Of a stretch of 7,159 nucleotides of DNA, positions 1 to 6,142 are shown in pieces. Made by a program: the position numbers and the translations under genes. The DNA comes from a bacterium HR20 (lineage in GTDB: Bacteria; Bacteroidota; Ignavibacteria; Kapaibacteriales; NICIL-2). The stretch covers positions 1-7,159 of the forward strand of contig BEHW01000102.1 of assembly GCA_002898675.1 (NCBI GenBank). The letters are read 5' to 3'. Positions within the stretch are counted from its first letter, which is position 1. Each line of letters begins with the position of its first letter. Below the pieces are notes generated by a model. It saw nothing but the letters and a program-made list of their open reading frames with translations. It did not search any database and was not told the origin of the DNA.

Positions 1-862
1 CTACATCGCGCGGGGCAAGTTCCGCGCGGTCGTCATAGCGCACCATGAAGCGTTCACCGCCGCAATTACGGAGCACTGCACCCGCACCCCGGACAGCCTC
101 ACTAATCAAGAACGCCGGCCCTGGACGGCTGGGATCATAAAGCGCAGTCGGATGGAACTGGATGAACTCCATATTGGCGATGGTCGCACCGGCACGGTAT
201 GCCATCGCAACGCCGTCGCCCGTCGCAATCGGCGGATTGGTCGTATGCGCATAGACTTGCCCGCATCCACCAGTTGCCAGCAACGTTGCGCGTGCAAAGA
301 ACCGCTCGACCTGCCCATTGGGCAAGAGTGCATAGACGCCATAGCACGTCGGCGCCGCTGAGCGCTTTCCACCGCGGCGGTGATGGTCGGTCATCAGCTC
401 AACTGCGGTCGCATGCTCGACGATGTGGACGGTGGTCCGTTGTGCTAACGCATCGAGCAGTGCTGCTTCGATTGCGCGCCCCGTTGCATCCCGCGCATGG
501 ACGATACGGTTGTGGCTGTGTCCTCCTTCTCTGCCGAGATCGAGTGTGCGTCCGCGTCGGGTAAAGTGAACCCCTAGCGTGCAAAGCTCTTCGATGACGT
601 GGGGAGCACTGCGAACCATCACTTCTACTGCCGCGCGATGGCACAGCCCTGCACCAGCGCGAAGGGTATCCTCGATATGCGCATCGAACGAGTCAGTCTC
701 CGCAATAGCGGCGCTGATGCCGCCTTGGGCGTAGTTCGTATTCGATTCGGCCTGCTGCTTTTTCGTTAGAATGATGACGCTGCCGCTGTCCGAAACTTTG
801 AGCGCAAAATAGAGCCCCGCAATTCCACTTCCAACGACGACGTAGTCAGCGTACTGCGGCAT
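1..862 (-). CDS. nadB: L-aspartate oxidase NadB, N-terminal 287 residues (C-terminus beyond the window)
   Basis: This flavoenzyme oxidises L-aspartate to iminoaspartate, which quinolinate synthase (NadA) uses in de novo NAD synthesis in the cytoplasm. I translated it from the ATG at 862; the frame stays open to base 1. The N-terminal FAD-binding motif GSGIAGL lies at residues 11-17. The family signature NTNYAQGGISA is at 41-51, HIEDTLRAGAGLC at 62-74, REGGHS at 111-116 (its Glu is a catalytic-site residue in characterised NadB), RIVHARDATG at 119-128, LLATGGCGQVY at 194-204, and NPPIATGDG followed by NMEFIQFHPT around 209-239. The long run of NadB-type motifs, including REGGHS, separates it from succinate dehydrogenase and fumarate reductase flavoproteins. 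It starts five bases after the stop of the upstream secreted-protein gene, so the two are probably cotranscribed; I see no clear Shine-Dalgarno site. nadA and nadC are not in the window. Roughly the last 40-50% of a usual 500-540-residue protein is missing. Confidence 0.95.
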   Translation of the reverse strand, partial: MPQYADYVVVGSGIAGLYFALKVSDSGSVIILTKKQQAESNTNYAQGGISAAIAETDSFDAHIEDTLRAGAGLCHRAAVEVMVRSAPHVIEELCTLGVHFTRRGRTLDLGREGGHSHNRIVHARDATGRAIEAALLDALAQRTTVHIVEHATAVELMTDHHRRGGKRSAAPTCYGVYALLPNGQVERFFARATLLATGGCGQVYAHTTNPPIATGDGVAMAYRAGATIANMEFIQFHPTALYDPSRPGPAFLISEAVRGAGAVLRNCGGERFMVRYDDRAELAPRDV

Positions 863-867
863 CCGAA

Positions 868-1803
868 TCAGCGACGATTGCGACGGGGATGACGCTCGAG
901 CTCTCGGCGGAGTTGCTCCAGCTGTGGCTGAAGTTGTTCTATCATCTGGCGAAGCTGCTCAAGGTAGCGTTTGTTGAAATTCTCCAGTTCGATTAGTGCT
1001 TGTTGATAGGCTGCGTTAAAATCGTCTATCATGCGATCGAACATGCGCGGATCGAACACTTGCCCTACCGCGGTGTCTTGGGCATAGGATTGCCAATCAT
1101 ATTGTCGCAGGAGATCGCGAATGTGGTCAAGTTGCGGCCGCAACTGCTGCCACACGCTATCGAGCTGAGAATGTTTCTCAAATCGTGGCGCTGGTGGCAA
1201 CAGAATTTCTGGAGGGTAGAGCCGATGTGGCGGTTGAGCAACTCGATCGTCAGGTTGTGGGTGCGCGGGTGCATCCTGATTAAATCGCTGGCTCTGTTGT
1301 GGGGAAAGCTTTCCCTCTTTTGCTAATCGCTCAGCCTCCTTTGCGTAGCGCTCGGCTTCTTTTGCGTAGTGTTCAATGTCCTTGGCGTAGCGCTCGGCTT
1401 GCTTTCGGTATTCAGCAGCTTGTTGCAGGTACCGTTCGATCTTCTTCCAATATTCCAGAGCTTCCGCTCCTTGATGGACCATAGCATTCCATGAAGCATC
1501 GTCTTGTTGGTGCGAACGATTTGCATGAGATTTGTCCGGAAATGCTGGCCCTGTTGGGGACGTGGTTCGTTCGCGCGAGGACTTCTTCGCCTCTTGCCGA
1601 GATTGGAGCATATTGTTCTTCGTTGGGGTCTTGTTGTCGAGTACGATGATCGTATCGAGCACCCCCTTCGAGTAGAGCTTGATGACGGTTTTTCCTGCGA
1701 GCGTGTCGAAGATCGCCATGTTATGCCGCTGCTGCTGGGCAGAACTTGCAGCGAGTGCGAGGAGGAATACCCCAACCAGTACAATCATCTGCCGCGTCAT
1801 CAT
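868..1803 (-). CDS. Secreted coiled-coil protein with tandem heptad repeats, function unknown
   Basis: I do not recognise a family. The 311-residue protein begins with a classic signal peptide: a short basic start, a hydrophobic core around residues 7-18, and a likely cleavage after ALAASSA (16-22) before QQQ. The mature part has a small region at about 29-60 with beta-like pattern, a polar linker at 61-103, then a Trp/Tyr-rich helical stretch leading into four heptads at 136-163 (AERYAKD, IEHYAKE, AERYAKE, AERLAKE). A Pro-rich segment (178-207) follows, then a second long predicted helix rich in Gln, Leu and Glu (about 213-304) and a basic end (RHPRRNRR). No enzyme motif or cell-wall anchor is visible, and the N-terminus has no lipobox cysteine. 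The open frame reaches a TTG at 1815, but GGAG at 1810-1813 sits six bases before the ATG at 1803, so that ATG is preferred. The gene is followed after five bases by nadB. A periplasmic scaffold or spacer role is only a guess. Confidence 0.8.
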   Translation of the reverse strand: MMTRQMIVLVGVFLLALAASSAQQQRHNMAIFDTLAGKTVIKLYSKGVLDTIIVLDNKTPTKNNMLQSRQEAKKSSRERTTSPTGPAFPDKSHANRSHQQDDASWNAMVHQGAEALEYWKKIERYLQQAAEYRKQAERYAKDIEHYAKEAERYAKEAERLAKEGKLSPQQSQRFNQDAPAHPQPDDRVAQPPHRLYPPEILLPPAPRFEKHSQLDSVWQQLRPQLDHIRDLLRQYDWQSYAQDTAVGQVFDPRMFDRMIDDFNAAYQQALIELENFNKRYLEQLRQMIEQLQPQLEQLRRELERHPRRNRR

Positions 1804-1809
1804 CGCGAG

Positions 1810-1813
1810 CTCC
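1810..1813 (-). promoter_or_regulatory. Ribosome binding site deciding the start of the coiled-coil gene
   Basis: On the minus strand GGAG lies six bases before the ATG at 1803 (nine before a second ATG at 1800). It overlaps the alternative TTG start at 1815, which would add MELA ahead of the signal peptide and put the GGAG inside the gene. The spacing favours one of the two ATGs. Confidence 0.6.
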
Positions 1814-1838
1814 AATTAATTGTTCGACAGGCGGTCCG

Positions 1839-1849
1839 AAAATACTATT
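1839..1849 (-). promoter_or_regulatory. Possible promoter element before the coiled-coil/nadB operon
   Basis: On the minus strand the sequence GAAATAGTATTTTCGG contains TATTTT (1839-1844), a weak -10-like hexamer about 36 bases upstream of the ATG at 1803. A poor -35 match (TTGTTT) would lie 16 bases further upstream, inside the T-tract of the preceding terminator. The same GTATTTTC octamer occurs at a similar distance before the oxidoreductase gene (3015-3022). No other support is visible. Confidence 0.25.
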
Positions 1850-1852
1850 TCA

Positions 1853-1900
1853 GGGTACAAAAACAACAAGCGGCCGCTGCTGAGCGACAAGCGACCGCTT
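1853..1900 (-). terminator. Rho-independent terminator of the Gfo/Idh/MocA gene
   Basis: On the minus strand AAGCGGTCGCT (1890-1900) and AGCGGCCGCTT (1868-1878) form an 11-base-pair stem with an 11-base loop, followed by the T-rich tract TTGTTTTTG. The one non-Watson-Crick position is U-G in the minus-strand RNA but A-C in the plus-strand RNA, and the T-tract lies on the minus-strand 3' side only, so the terminator serves the minus strand. It is 48 bases beyond the stop codon at 1949 and separates that gene from the coiled-coil/nadB operon. Both arms are themselves near-palindromes, so a protein-binding role as well cannot be excluded. Confidence 0.8.
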
Positions 1901-1948
1901 CGGGTGGATGTACTCCGGGATAGGTAGATCGCACAAGCGAACGTTTTT

Positions 1949-2971
1949 CTATGCGTACACGCAGTCATCGCCTGGAACCTGTACCTCTGTCTGCTGCAGT
2001 GCAGACTGGTAGAGGGCTTCAATCACACGCATTCGCTCGACTGCTTCGTCAGCTGTCGAGATAATCGGCACCAGTCCTTGGATGCCTGCGATGAAGTGCT
2101 TGAGTTCTGCTTCGTACGCCCGCGTGTAGGCTTCCACGTTCGATCCCCGTTGGGGTGGAGCTATGATCGAAACACCAGATTCACGCTGACGGACGACCTT
2201 GAACGGATTGATGAACGCACTCCCATTCCGTCCGTACACGTTGCAGTAGAACAGGTCCTCCGGTCGAACAAGTGACCAACTCGTCTCGAGCGATGCGACG
2301 CTGCCATCAGCGAAGTTGATCGTCGCAATCGCAACGTCCTCGACTGTTGGATGTGCGTTGTAAAACAGTGATGTAGACACCGAGCGTACCGTCGTCGAGC
2401 GGAACAGATAGAGCAGCAGATCCACGATGACGAGCCCAAGCTCGAAGAGAACACCACGACCATGCTGCATCGCGAGCATCTGCAGACGGTTATCGCCCAT
2501 AAATGGCTTGAGCCACCCTGCTTTGGCGTAGTACACATGCCCGAGCTGCTGTTGCTCGATGTAATTCTTCATCAAAACGACGTCGCTACGGAACCGATGG
2601 TTCATGCCAACCATGAGTTTGACCCCCTGCCGCCGGGCTTTTGCTGCAAGCAGCGCAGCTTCGTCGCTCGTCAGTGCCAGGGGACGCTCAACGAAGGTAT
2701 CCCACCCTGCTTCGATGCATGCCGAGACAAGTTCAGCATGTGTACTGGTCGAGCTGCAGACGTCCACTGCCGCAATTGGGAGGGAGCGAAGCTCCTCTAC
2801 CGAACGCACAGCGTACGGAACATCGAAGCGTTCGGCAACTGCACGCGCTTTCGAATAGTTCCGGTCACAGATCGCAACGAGCTCCACCGACGGCAACCGT
2901 CGCAGAATTGGGAGGTGGATGCTCTGCGCAATGTTTCCTGCTCCTACGAGCGCAAGCGCGACCTTTTTCAT
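1949..2971 (-). CDS. Gfo/Idh/MocA-family oxidoreductase-like protein lacking the usual catalytic Lys and His
   Basis: The 340-residue protein has the length and two-domain plan of the family: an N-terminal Rossmann NAD(P)-binding domain (about 1-122) and a C-terminal alpha/beta substrate domain. VGAGNIAQSIHLP (9-21) is the dinucleotide-binding loop, D36 ends the second strand, and VCSSTSTHAEL (71-81) matches the family's 'PNxxHxxl' region. The conserved EKP motif reads ERP here (95-97). MVGMNHRF (120-127) and the C-terminal strand HPTVEDVAIATINFADGS are typical. The helix that normally carries DxGxHxxD reads ELGLVIVD (177-184), with Val at the catalytic His position. Members usually oxidise or reduce sugars, inositols or related substrates, or biliverdin. 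With both residues changed, activity may be altered or absent; substrate is unknown. The ATG at 2971 has a strong ribosome binding site. The gene stands alone, with a terminator after it and a 194-base gap to the preceding same-strand gene. Confidence 0.88.
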   Translation of the reverse strand: MKKVALALVGAGNIAQSIHLPILRRLPSVELVAICDRNYSKARAVAERFDVPYAVRSVEELRSLPIAAVDVCSSTSTHAELVSACIEAGWDTFVERPLALTSDEAALLAAKARRQGVKLMVGMNHRFRSDVVLMKNYIEQQQLGHVYYAKAGWLKPFMGDNRLQMLAMQHGRGVLFELGLVIVDLLLYLFRSTTVRSVSTSLFYNAHPTVEDVAIATINFADGSVASLETSWSLVRPEDLFYCNVYGRNGSAFINPFKVVRQRESGVSIIAPPQRGSNVEAYTRAYEAELKHFIAGIQGLVPIISTADEAVERMRVIEALYQSALQQTEVQVPGDDCVYA

Positions 2972-2976
2972 TGGTG

Positions 2977-2984
2977 CCTCCTTT
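2977..2984 (-). promoter_or_regulatory. Strong Shine-Dalgarno site of the Gfo/Idh/MocA gene
   Basis: On the minus strand AAAGGAGG lies five bases before the ATG at 2971. It is by far the best ribosome binding site in the window, fixes the start codon, and shows that the host uses canonical anti-SD pairing even though other genes here lack a visible site. Confidence 0.8.
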
Positions 2985-3014
2985 CGTCGTGATGGTGGCT
3001 ATGGAAATACAGCG

Positions 3015-3030
3015 GAAAATACCGTGCCAT
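3015..3030 (-). promoter_or_regulatory. Possible promoter/operator before the Gfo/Idh/MocA gene, with an 11-base motif shared with the kinase upstream region
   Basis: Read on the minus strand, ATGGCACGGTA (3020-3030) runs directly into TATTTT (3016-3021), a weak -10-like hexamer about 44 bases before the ATG. The 11-mer recurs exactly at 5617-5627, 43 bases before the kinase start codon. TGGCACG resembles a sigma-54 -24 element, but the matching GC of the -12 element is missing. This could be a shared regulator site or chance. Confidence 0.3.
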
Positions 3031-3038
3031 TTCGGTGA

Positions 3039-3059
3039 TTGTTCCGCCCTGCGGAACAA
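3039..3059. repeat. Inverted repeat (9-base arms, 3-base centre) in the gap between the phosphorylase and oxidoreductase genes
   Basis: TTGTTCCGC (3039-3047) and GCGGAACAA (3051-3059) are perfect inverted copies around CCT. Six A bases (3058-3063) flank the right side on the plus strand. On the minus strand, the direction of both neighbouring genes, the T-run precedes the stem instead of following it, so it is not a canonical intrinsic terminator for the phosphorylase operon. It lies just upstream of the possible promoter, at a position suiting an operator. It could alternatively be a transcript-end stabilising hairpin of the upstream operon. Confidence 0.5.
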
Positions 3060-3165
3060 AAAATGTGCAATGGCGCTGCATAGCAATTCGAAGTCCTGCA
3101 CGTTTGTTTCGCAGCGGTCCAGCGGTGGTGTCAACACTTTTCGACAGTGACAAGTTTCGCTGACG

Positions 3166-3996
3166 CTAACGGAGGTGCGGAAGGACACCTGAAACGATCC
3201 GTTCCAACTTCGGCGCTGCTTCCTCGGCTGCTGCGATGATCTCCTCAGCAGTCACCGCACGGAGTGCATCGGGAAAGCACTCGTCGGTCAAGATAGAAAA
3301 TGCAAGCACCTGCATACCACTGTGCACTGCTGCGATCGTTTCGGGCACGGTACTCATCCCCACTGCATCTGCACCGATCGCACGGAGGAATCGGTACTCT
3401 GCTTTCGTTTCCAAGTTCGGACCATGGACAGCAACCAGTACTCCTTCGCGGAGAAGGATGCGGTTCTCTAATGCAACCGTCCGTGCTATCGCTCGAAGCC
3501 TCTCTGAATAGGGATCGCTCATATCCGGAAAACGGGGGCCCAGCGTATCATCGTTGGGGCCGATGAGCGGGCTATCCCCCATTAGGTTGATGTGGTCCGC
3601 AATGAGCATGACATCCCCCCGTCGGAAAAGCGGATTGAGCGCACCTGCCGCATTGGTTAGCACCAGCGTCTGCACACCGAGTGCGCGGAGCAGCCGTACT
3701 CCATAGGTCACTTGCTGCATCGAGTAGCCTTCGTAGTAGTGCACCCGCCCTTGCATGATTACAACTGGTACACCGGACCATGTACCAAACAGCAGCAGCC
3801 CACGATGGCTCGGTGCGGTCGAACGCGGCATGTGGGGAATCTCGTGATATGGAATGGCATGCTCGTGTTCGCATGCATCTGCTAAGCGTTGCAGCCCGGA
3901 GCCGAGCACAACCGCAACGTGGGGTTCCCATTGTGTCTGCTGGCGGAGGTATGCAATACTTTCCTCGAGCATTTGACGGAGGTTGTTCATAGTCAT
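3166..3996 (-). CDS. Purine nucleoside phosphorylase, trimeric (PNP/MTAP) class
   Basis: The enzyme cleaves purine nucleosides with phosphate to free base and (deoxy)ribose 1-phosphate in cytoplasmic purine salvage. The 276-residue length matches the trimeric class (about 270-290), not the hexameric DeoD class. Visible motifs: VVLGSGLQRLAD (29-40, phosphate-binding Ser33), SHRG with His64, the phosphate/ribose loop GRVHYYEGY (83-91), LTNAAGALN (113-121), GPNLETKAEYR (192-202, with Glu196 matching the base-binding Glu201 of human PNP), and GADAVGMSTVPE (208-219). At the position of human Asn243 the sequence reads LTDEC, with Asp238, as in methylthioadenosine phosphorylases; 6-oxopurine enzymes usually have Asn. 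Substrate range could therefore include 6-aminopurines; I keep the general name. The ATG at 3996 overlaps the kinase stop (ATGA), implying translational coupling; an ATG two codons later is an alternative. No intrinsic terminator follows directly. Confidence 0.93.
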   Translation of the reverse strand: MTMNNLRQMLEESIAYLRQQTQWEPHVAVVLGSGLQRLADACEHEHAIPYHEIPHMPRSTAPSHRGLLLFGTWSGVPVVIMQGRVHYYEGYSMQQVTYGVRLLRALGVQTLVLTNAAGALNPLFRRGDVMLIADHINLMGDSPLIGPNDDTLGPRFPDMSDPYSERLRAIARTVALENRILLREGVLVAVHGPNLETKAEYRFLRAIGADAVGMSTVPETIAAVHSGMQVLAFSILTDECFPDALRAVTAEEIIAAAEEAAPKLERIVSGVLPHLR

Positions 3997-5573
3997 CTGC
4001 TGCGTACTGGTTGAACACGTTCACTTTCGGCATACGCTCGTCCGTCGCGTGGATCGAGGGGTAGCCGAATGCGGAAGGTTGTACCACTGCCTTCGCTGCT
4101 TTCAACGTTGATTGTGCCGTGATGTGCCTGGACGATCCACTGCACGATCGAAAGTCCCAACCCACTTCCACCAGGGGTACGGTGACGCGCCTTGTCCACG
4201 CGATAGAACCGATCGAAAATATGGGGGAGATCATCGGCAGGGATGCCAATACCGGTATCGCTCACCATCAGGACGGCGCTTGCATCCTCGACGTGAAGCT
4301 GAACGCAGACAGCTCCGCCGCGTGGAGTGTATTTGATTGCGTTGTCGAGCAAGTTGATAACAACCTGCTGCAGCCGCGCCCGATCGCCGACAATTTGCAC
4401 AAACGGCTGGAGCGTTGTCGTCAGCGCGATGCCGTGCTCTTCAGCAAGCACAGCAAAATCTTCAGCAACCGCAGCGACAAGTTCTGTGAAATTGAGCCGT
4501 TCCCAGTCCATCTGCGTCTGTCCAGACTCAGCGCGAGAAAGCTCAAGCAAACCCTCGACAACCTTCGAAAGCCGTCCGACTTCTTCCAACGCACTGGCAA
4601 GCGCTGCTTGGTATTCTTCCGCAGTGTGTGGTCGGCGAAGCATCAATTCAAGCTCGCCCATCAGGATTGCCAGTGGTGTGCGCAATTCATGCGACGCATC
4701 ACTGGTAAACCGCTGGATCTGCTGGAACGACTGTTCCAGCCGCGCAATCATGTCGTTGAGGGTTGCCGTCAAACGGGCGATTTCATCACCGGATGCAGGC
4801 ATCGGCAAGCGTCGGTCGAGATGGTGCGCGGTTATCTCTTGTGCTGTGCGCGTGATGAGATCCACCTGCCGAAGCGACGAACGTGCAAGCCAGTATCCAC
4901 CAATCACGGCGATGACAACCACAAGCGGCAGCCCAATTTTGAGTACTGCAAAAAGCTCTCCCAACGTCTGCTCGATTTCCGTCAGTGGATAGCCAACAAC
5001 AATCTCCACCAGCGGCGAGCGAACCGCTGCAACGCGGTAGTGCTGCCCACCGACAACAACGGTCTTGAGCAACGGATACGGCGGCGGCAGCGGCTCGGAC
5101 TGCACAAGCTCCCAGAAGGTTGGCAGCGTGTCTTGGGTTCCCGCTGAGCGCCACAGAATCGTTCCCGACGTATCAGCGATCTGGATCAGGAACGTCCGCG
5201 CATTGAAGAGAATGTGCTCGTAGATCGCCATCCAAACGACGTCGGGTTCGCTGCCGAGCGAATCGGCTCCAAGTGTGTCGCGGCGGAGGGGTGGTTGCTC
5301 GAACAAAACCACCCCGTGACGACGGCGGAACGGCCGTCGCAGTGGCATTCGTGATTCCTGCTGCTTTTGCTTGATGATGTAATCGAGCGAAGTCGCTACT
5401 CGCCCGAGCGATGTATCGAGATTTTTGTGCAAGCTCGCCGACACAGTGCGATAGAGCGCTCCCGCAAAGGCAGCAAGTGCAAGCGTAATCAGCACTGCAT
5501 ACCATAGCGTCAGTCGCCACCGAAGTGGCAACCGACCAAACCAAGAGCGAAGCGTTTGCAGAATGCGTTTCAT
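3993..5573 (-). CDS. Two-transmembrane HAMP sensor histidine kinase
   Basis: A membrane sensor that autophosphorylates on His and passes phosphate to a response regulator. From the ATG at 5573 it has 526 residues: cytoplasmic basic N-terminus, TM1 about 21-44, a periplasmic sensor region of about 165 residues (45-210) with a very basic patch (LRRPFRRRH, 78-86), TM2 about 211-229, HAMP about 230-282, the H-box SHELRTP (294-300, phospho-acceptor His295), N-box NLLDNAIKYTP (407-417), G1 DTGIGI (439-444), F-box FDRFYR (453-458) and G2 GGSGLGL (468-474). All catalytic boxes are intact. The order resembles CusS/heavy-metal-type kinases, but the periplasmic region gives me no ligand. A TTG at 5591 could add six residues; neither start has a good ribosome binding site. 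No response regulator gene is adjacent: the next gene in the operon is purine nucleoside phosphorylase, overlapping by four bases, and upstream lies divergent thioredoxin. Confidence 0.95.
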   Translation of the reverse strand: MKRILQTLRSWFGRLPLRWRLTLWYAVLITLALAAFAGALYRTVSASLHKNLDTSLGRVATSLDYIIKQKQQESRMPLRRPFRRRHGVVLFEQPPLRRDTLGADSLGSEPDVVWMAIYEHILFNARTFLIQIADTSGTILWRSAGTQDTLPTFWELVQSEPLPPPYPLLKTVVVGGQHYRVAAVRSPLVEIVVGYPLTEIEQTLGELFAVLKIGLPLVVVIAVIGGYWLARSSLRQVDLITRTAQEITAHHLDRRLPMPASGDEIARLTATLNDMIARLEQSFQQIQRFTSDASHELRTPLAILMGELELMLRRPHTAEEYQAALASALEEVGRLSKVVEGLLELSRAESGQTQMDWERLNFTELVAAVAEDFAVLAEEHGIALTTTLQPFVQIVGDRARLQQVVINLLDNAIKYTPRGGAVCVQLHVEDASAVLMVSDTGIGIPADDLPHIFDRFYRVDKARHRTPGGSGLGLSIVQWIVQAHHGTINVESSEGSGTTFRIRLPLDPRDGRAYAESERVQPVRSR

Positions 5574-5616
5574 TCTGCTGCAAAGATGCAATTGCGTGCT
5601 GCGTCATCGTCACGGG

Positions 5617-5627
5617 TACCGTGCCAT
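5617..5627 (-). promoter_or_regulatory. Second copy of the shared 11-base motif, upstream of the kinase gene
   Basis: TACCGTGCCAT on the plus strand (ATGGCACGGTA on the minus) lies 43 bases before the kinase ATG and is identical to 3020-3030. Here it overlaps a small dyad, CACGG-GTA-CCGTG (5611-5623), which the other copy lacks. The rest of the divergent gap (5574-5759) shows no convincing paired -35/-10 elements on either strand. Confidence 0.3.
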
Positions 5628-5759
5628 CGCGCAGCTAACCACCACGGCGCAAGCGTACTGTTATTTTTGCTTCGCTTAAATGCTGCACATGTTGCTTTTG
5701 AGGGCAACTGGCGGCACTCAGAGAGCATTTAGTTCCAACATTCCCCGTGTGTATCTCCG

Positions 5760-6095
5760 ATGGAGGTATCTACGCAACCGATCCATCTGACCGATGAGAG
5801 CTTTGAACAAGAGGTTCTCCGCTCGTCTCTGCCGGTGTTGATTGATTTCTGGGCTGCATGGTGTGGTCCGTGCCGCCAAATTGCGCCCATCATTGACGAG
5901 CTTGCCGAGGAACTCAGCGGCAAAGTCAAGATCGCGAAGATGGATGTTGATAGCAACCCACGCACCCCGATGGAATACGGTGTGCGTTCGATTCCTGCGC
6001 TGCTTCTTTTCCACGAGGGGAAGCTTGTGGACACCATCGTCGGTGCAGTGCCCAAGCGCATGATCCTGGAGCGGCTGCAGCGGTATCTCAGCTAA
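5760..6095 (+). CDS. Thioredoxin
   Basis: A 111-residue cytoplasmic disulfide reductase. It reduces target proteins through the active-site pair Cys35 and Cys38 in WCGPC (34-38) and is itself recharged by thioredoxin reductase. The full thioredoxin fold signature is present: VLIDFWAAWCGPC with the buried Asp29, the strand IAKMDVD (58-64), YGVRSIPALLLF with the cis-Pro79 that contacts substrates, and the late Gly95. There is no signal peptide or membrane anchor, so it is not a periplasmic thioredoxin-like reductant. The ATG at 5760 is the only usable start: an in-frame stop at 5730 precedes it with no start codon between. No Shine-Dalgarno sequence is upstream; oddly, GGAGG falls inside codons 1-3 (5762-5766). 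The gene stands alone, divergent from the kinase operon and convergent with the AAA+ gene 47 bases away. Confidence 0.97.
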   Translation: MEVSTQPIHLTDESFEQEVLRSSLPVLIDFWAAWCGPCRQIAPIIDELAEELSGKVKIAKMDVDSNPRTPMEYGVRSIPALLLFHEGKLVDTIVGAVPKRMILERLQRYLS

Positions 6096-6142
6096 GCGGT
6101 AGAGTCTCCAGCTGCCTCACCTCTGCGTACTCTGCAAAGACC

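Noticed and set aside
199..564. Plus-strand open frames opposite nadB
   Set aside because: Arg/His-rich, low-complexity translations, while the minus strand gives an uninterrupted NadB.
3014..3030. Sigma-54 promoter suggested by TGGCACG on the minus strand
   Set aside because: The -12 element should read TTGC at the proper spacing; it reads TTTC here and does not match at all at the 5617-5627 copy.
3572..4249. A 225-codon minus-strand open frame across the phosphorylase/kinase junction
   Set aside because: It overlaps both real genes in another frame and its Cys/Arg/Ser-rich translation looks like a frame shadow.
4119..5147. A 342-codon plus-strand open frame opposite the histidine kinase gene
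   Set aside because: It is antisense to a gene with every kinase motif intact, and its translation has no recognisable domain. Long antisense frames are common opposite GC-rich coding sequence.
5662..5669. Bacteroidetes-type -7 promoter element TATTTTTG before thioredoxin
   Set aside because: It fits TAnnTTTG, but no TTTG -33 partner lies at the right distance, and the phylum is not established.
6099..6135. Hairpin between the convergent thioredoxin and AAA+ genes
   Set aside because: Only a 7-base-pair stem with a wobble, a 23-base loop and no T-tract on either strand; too weak to call a terminator.
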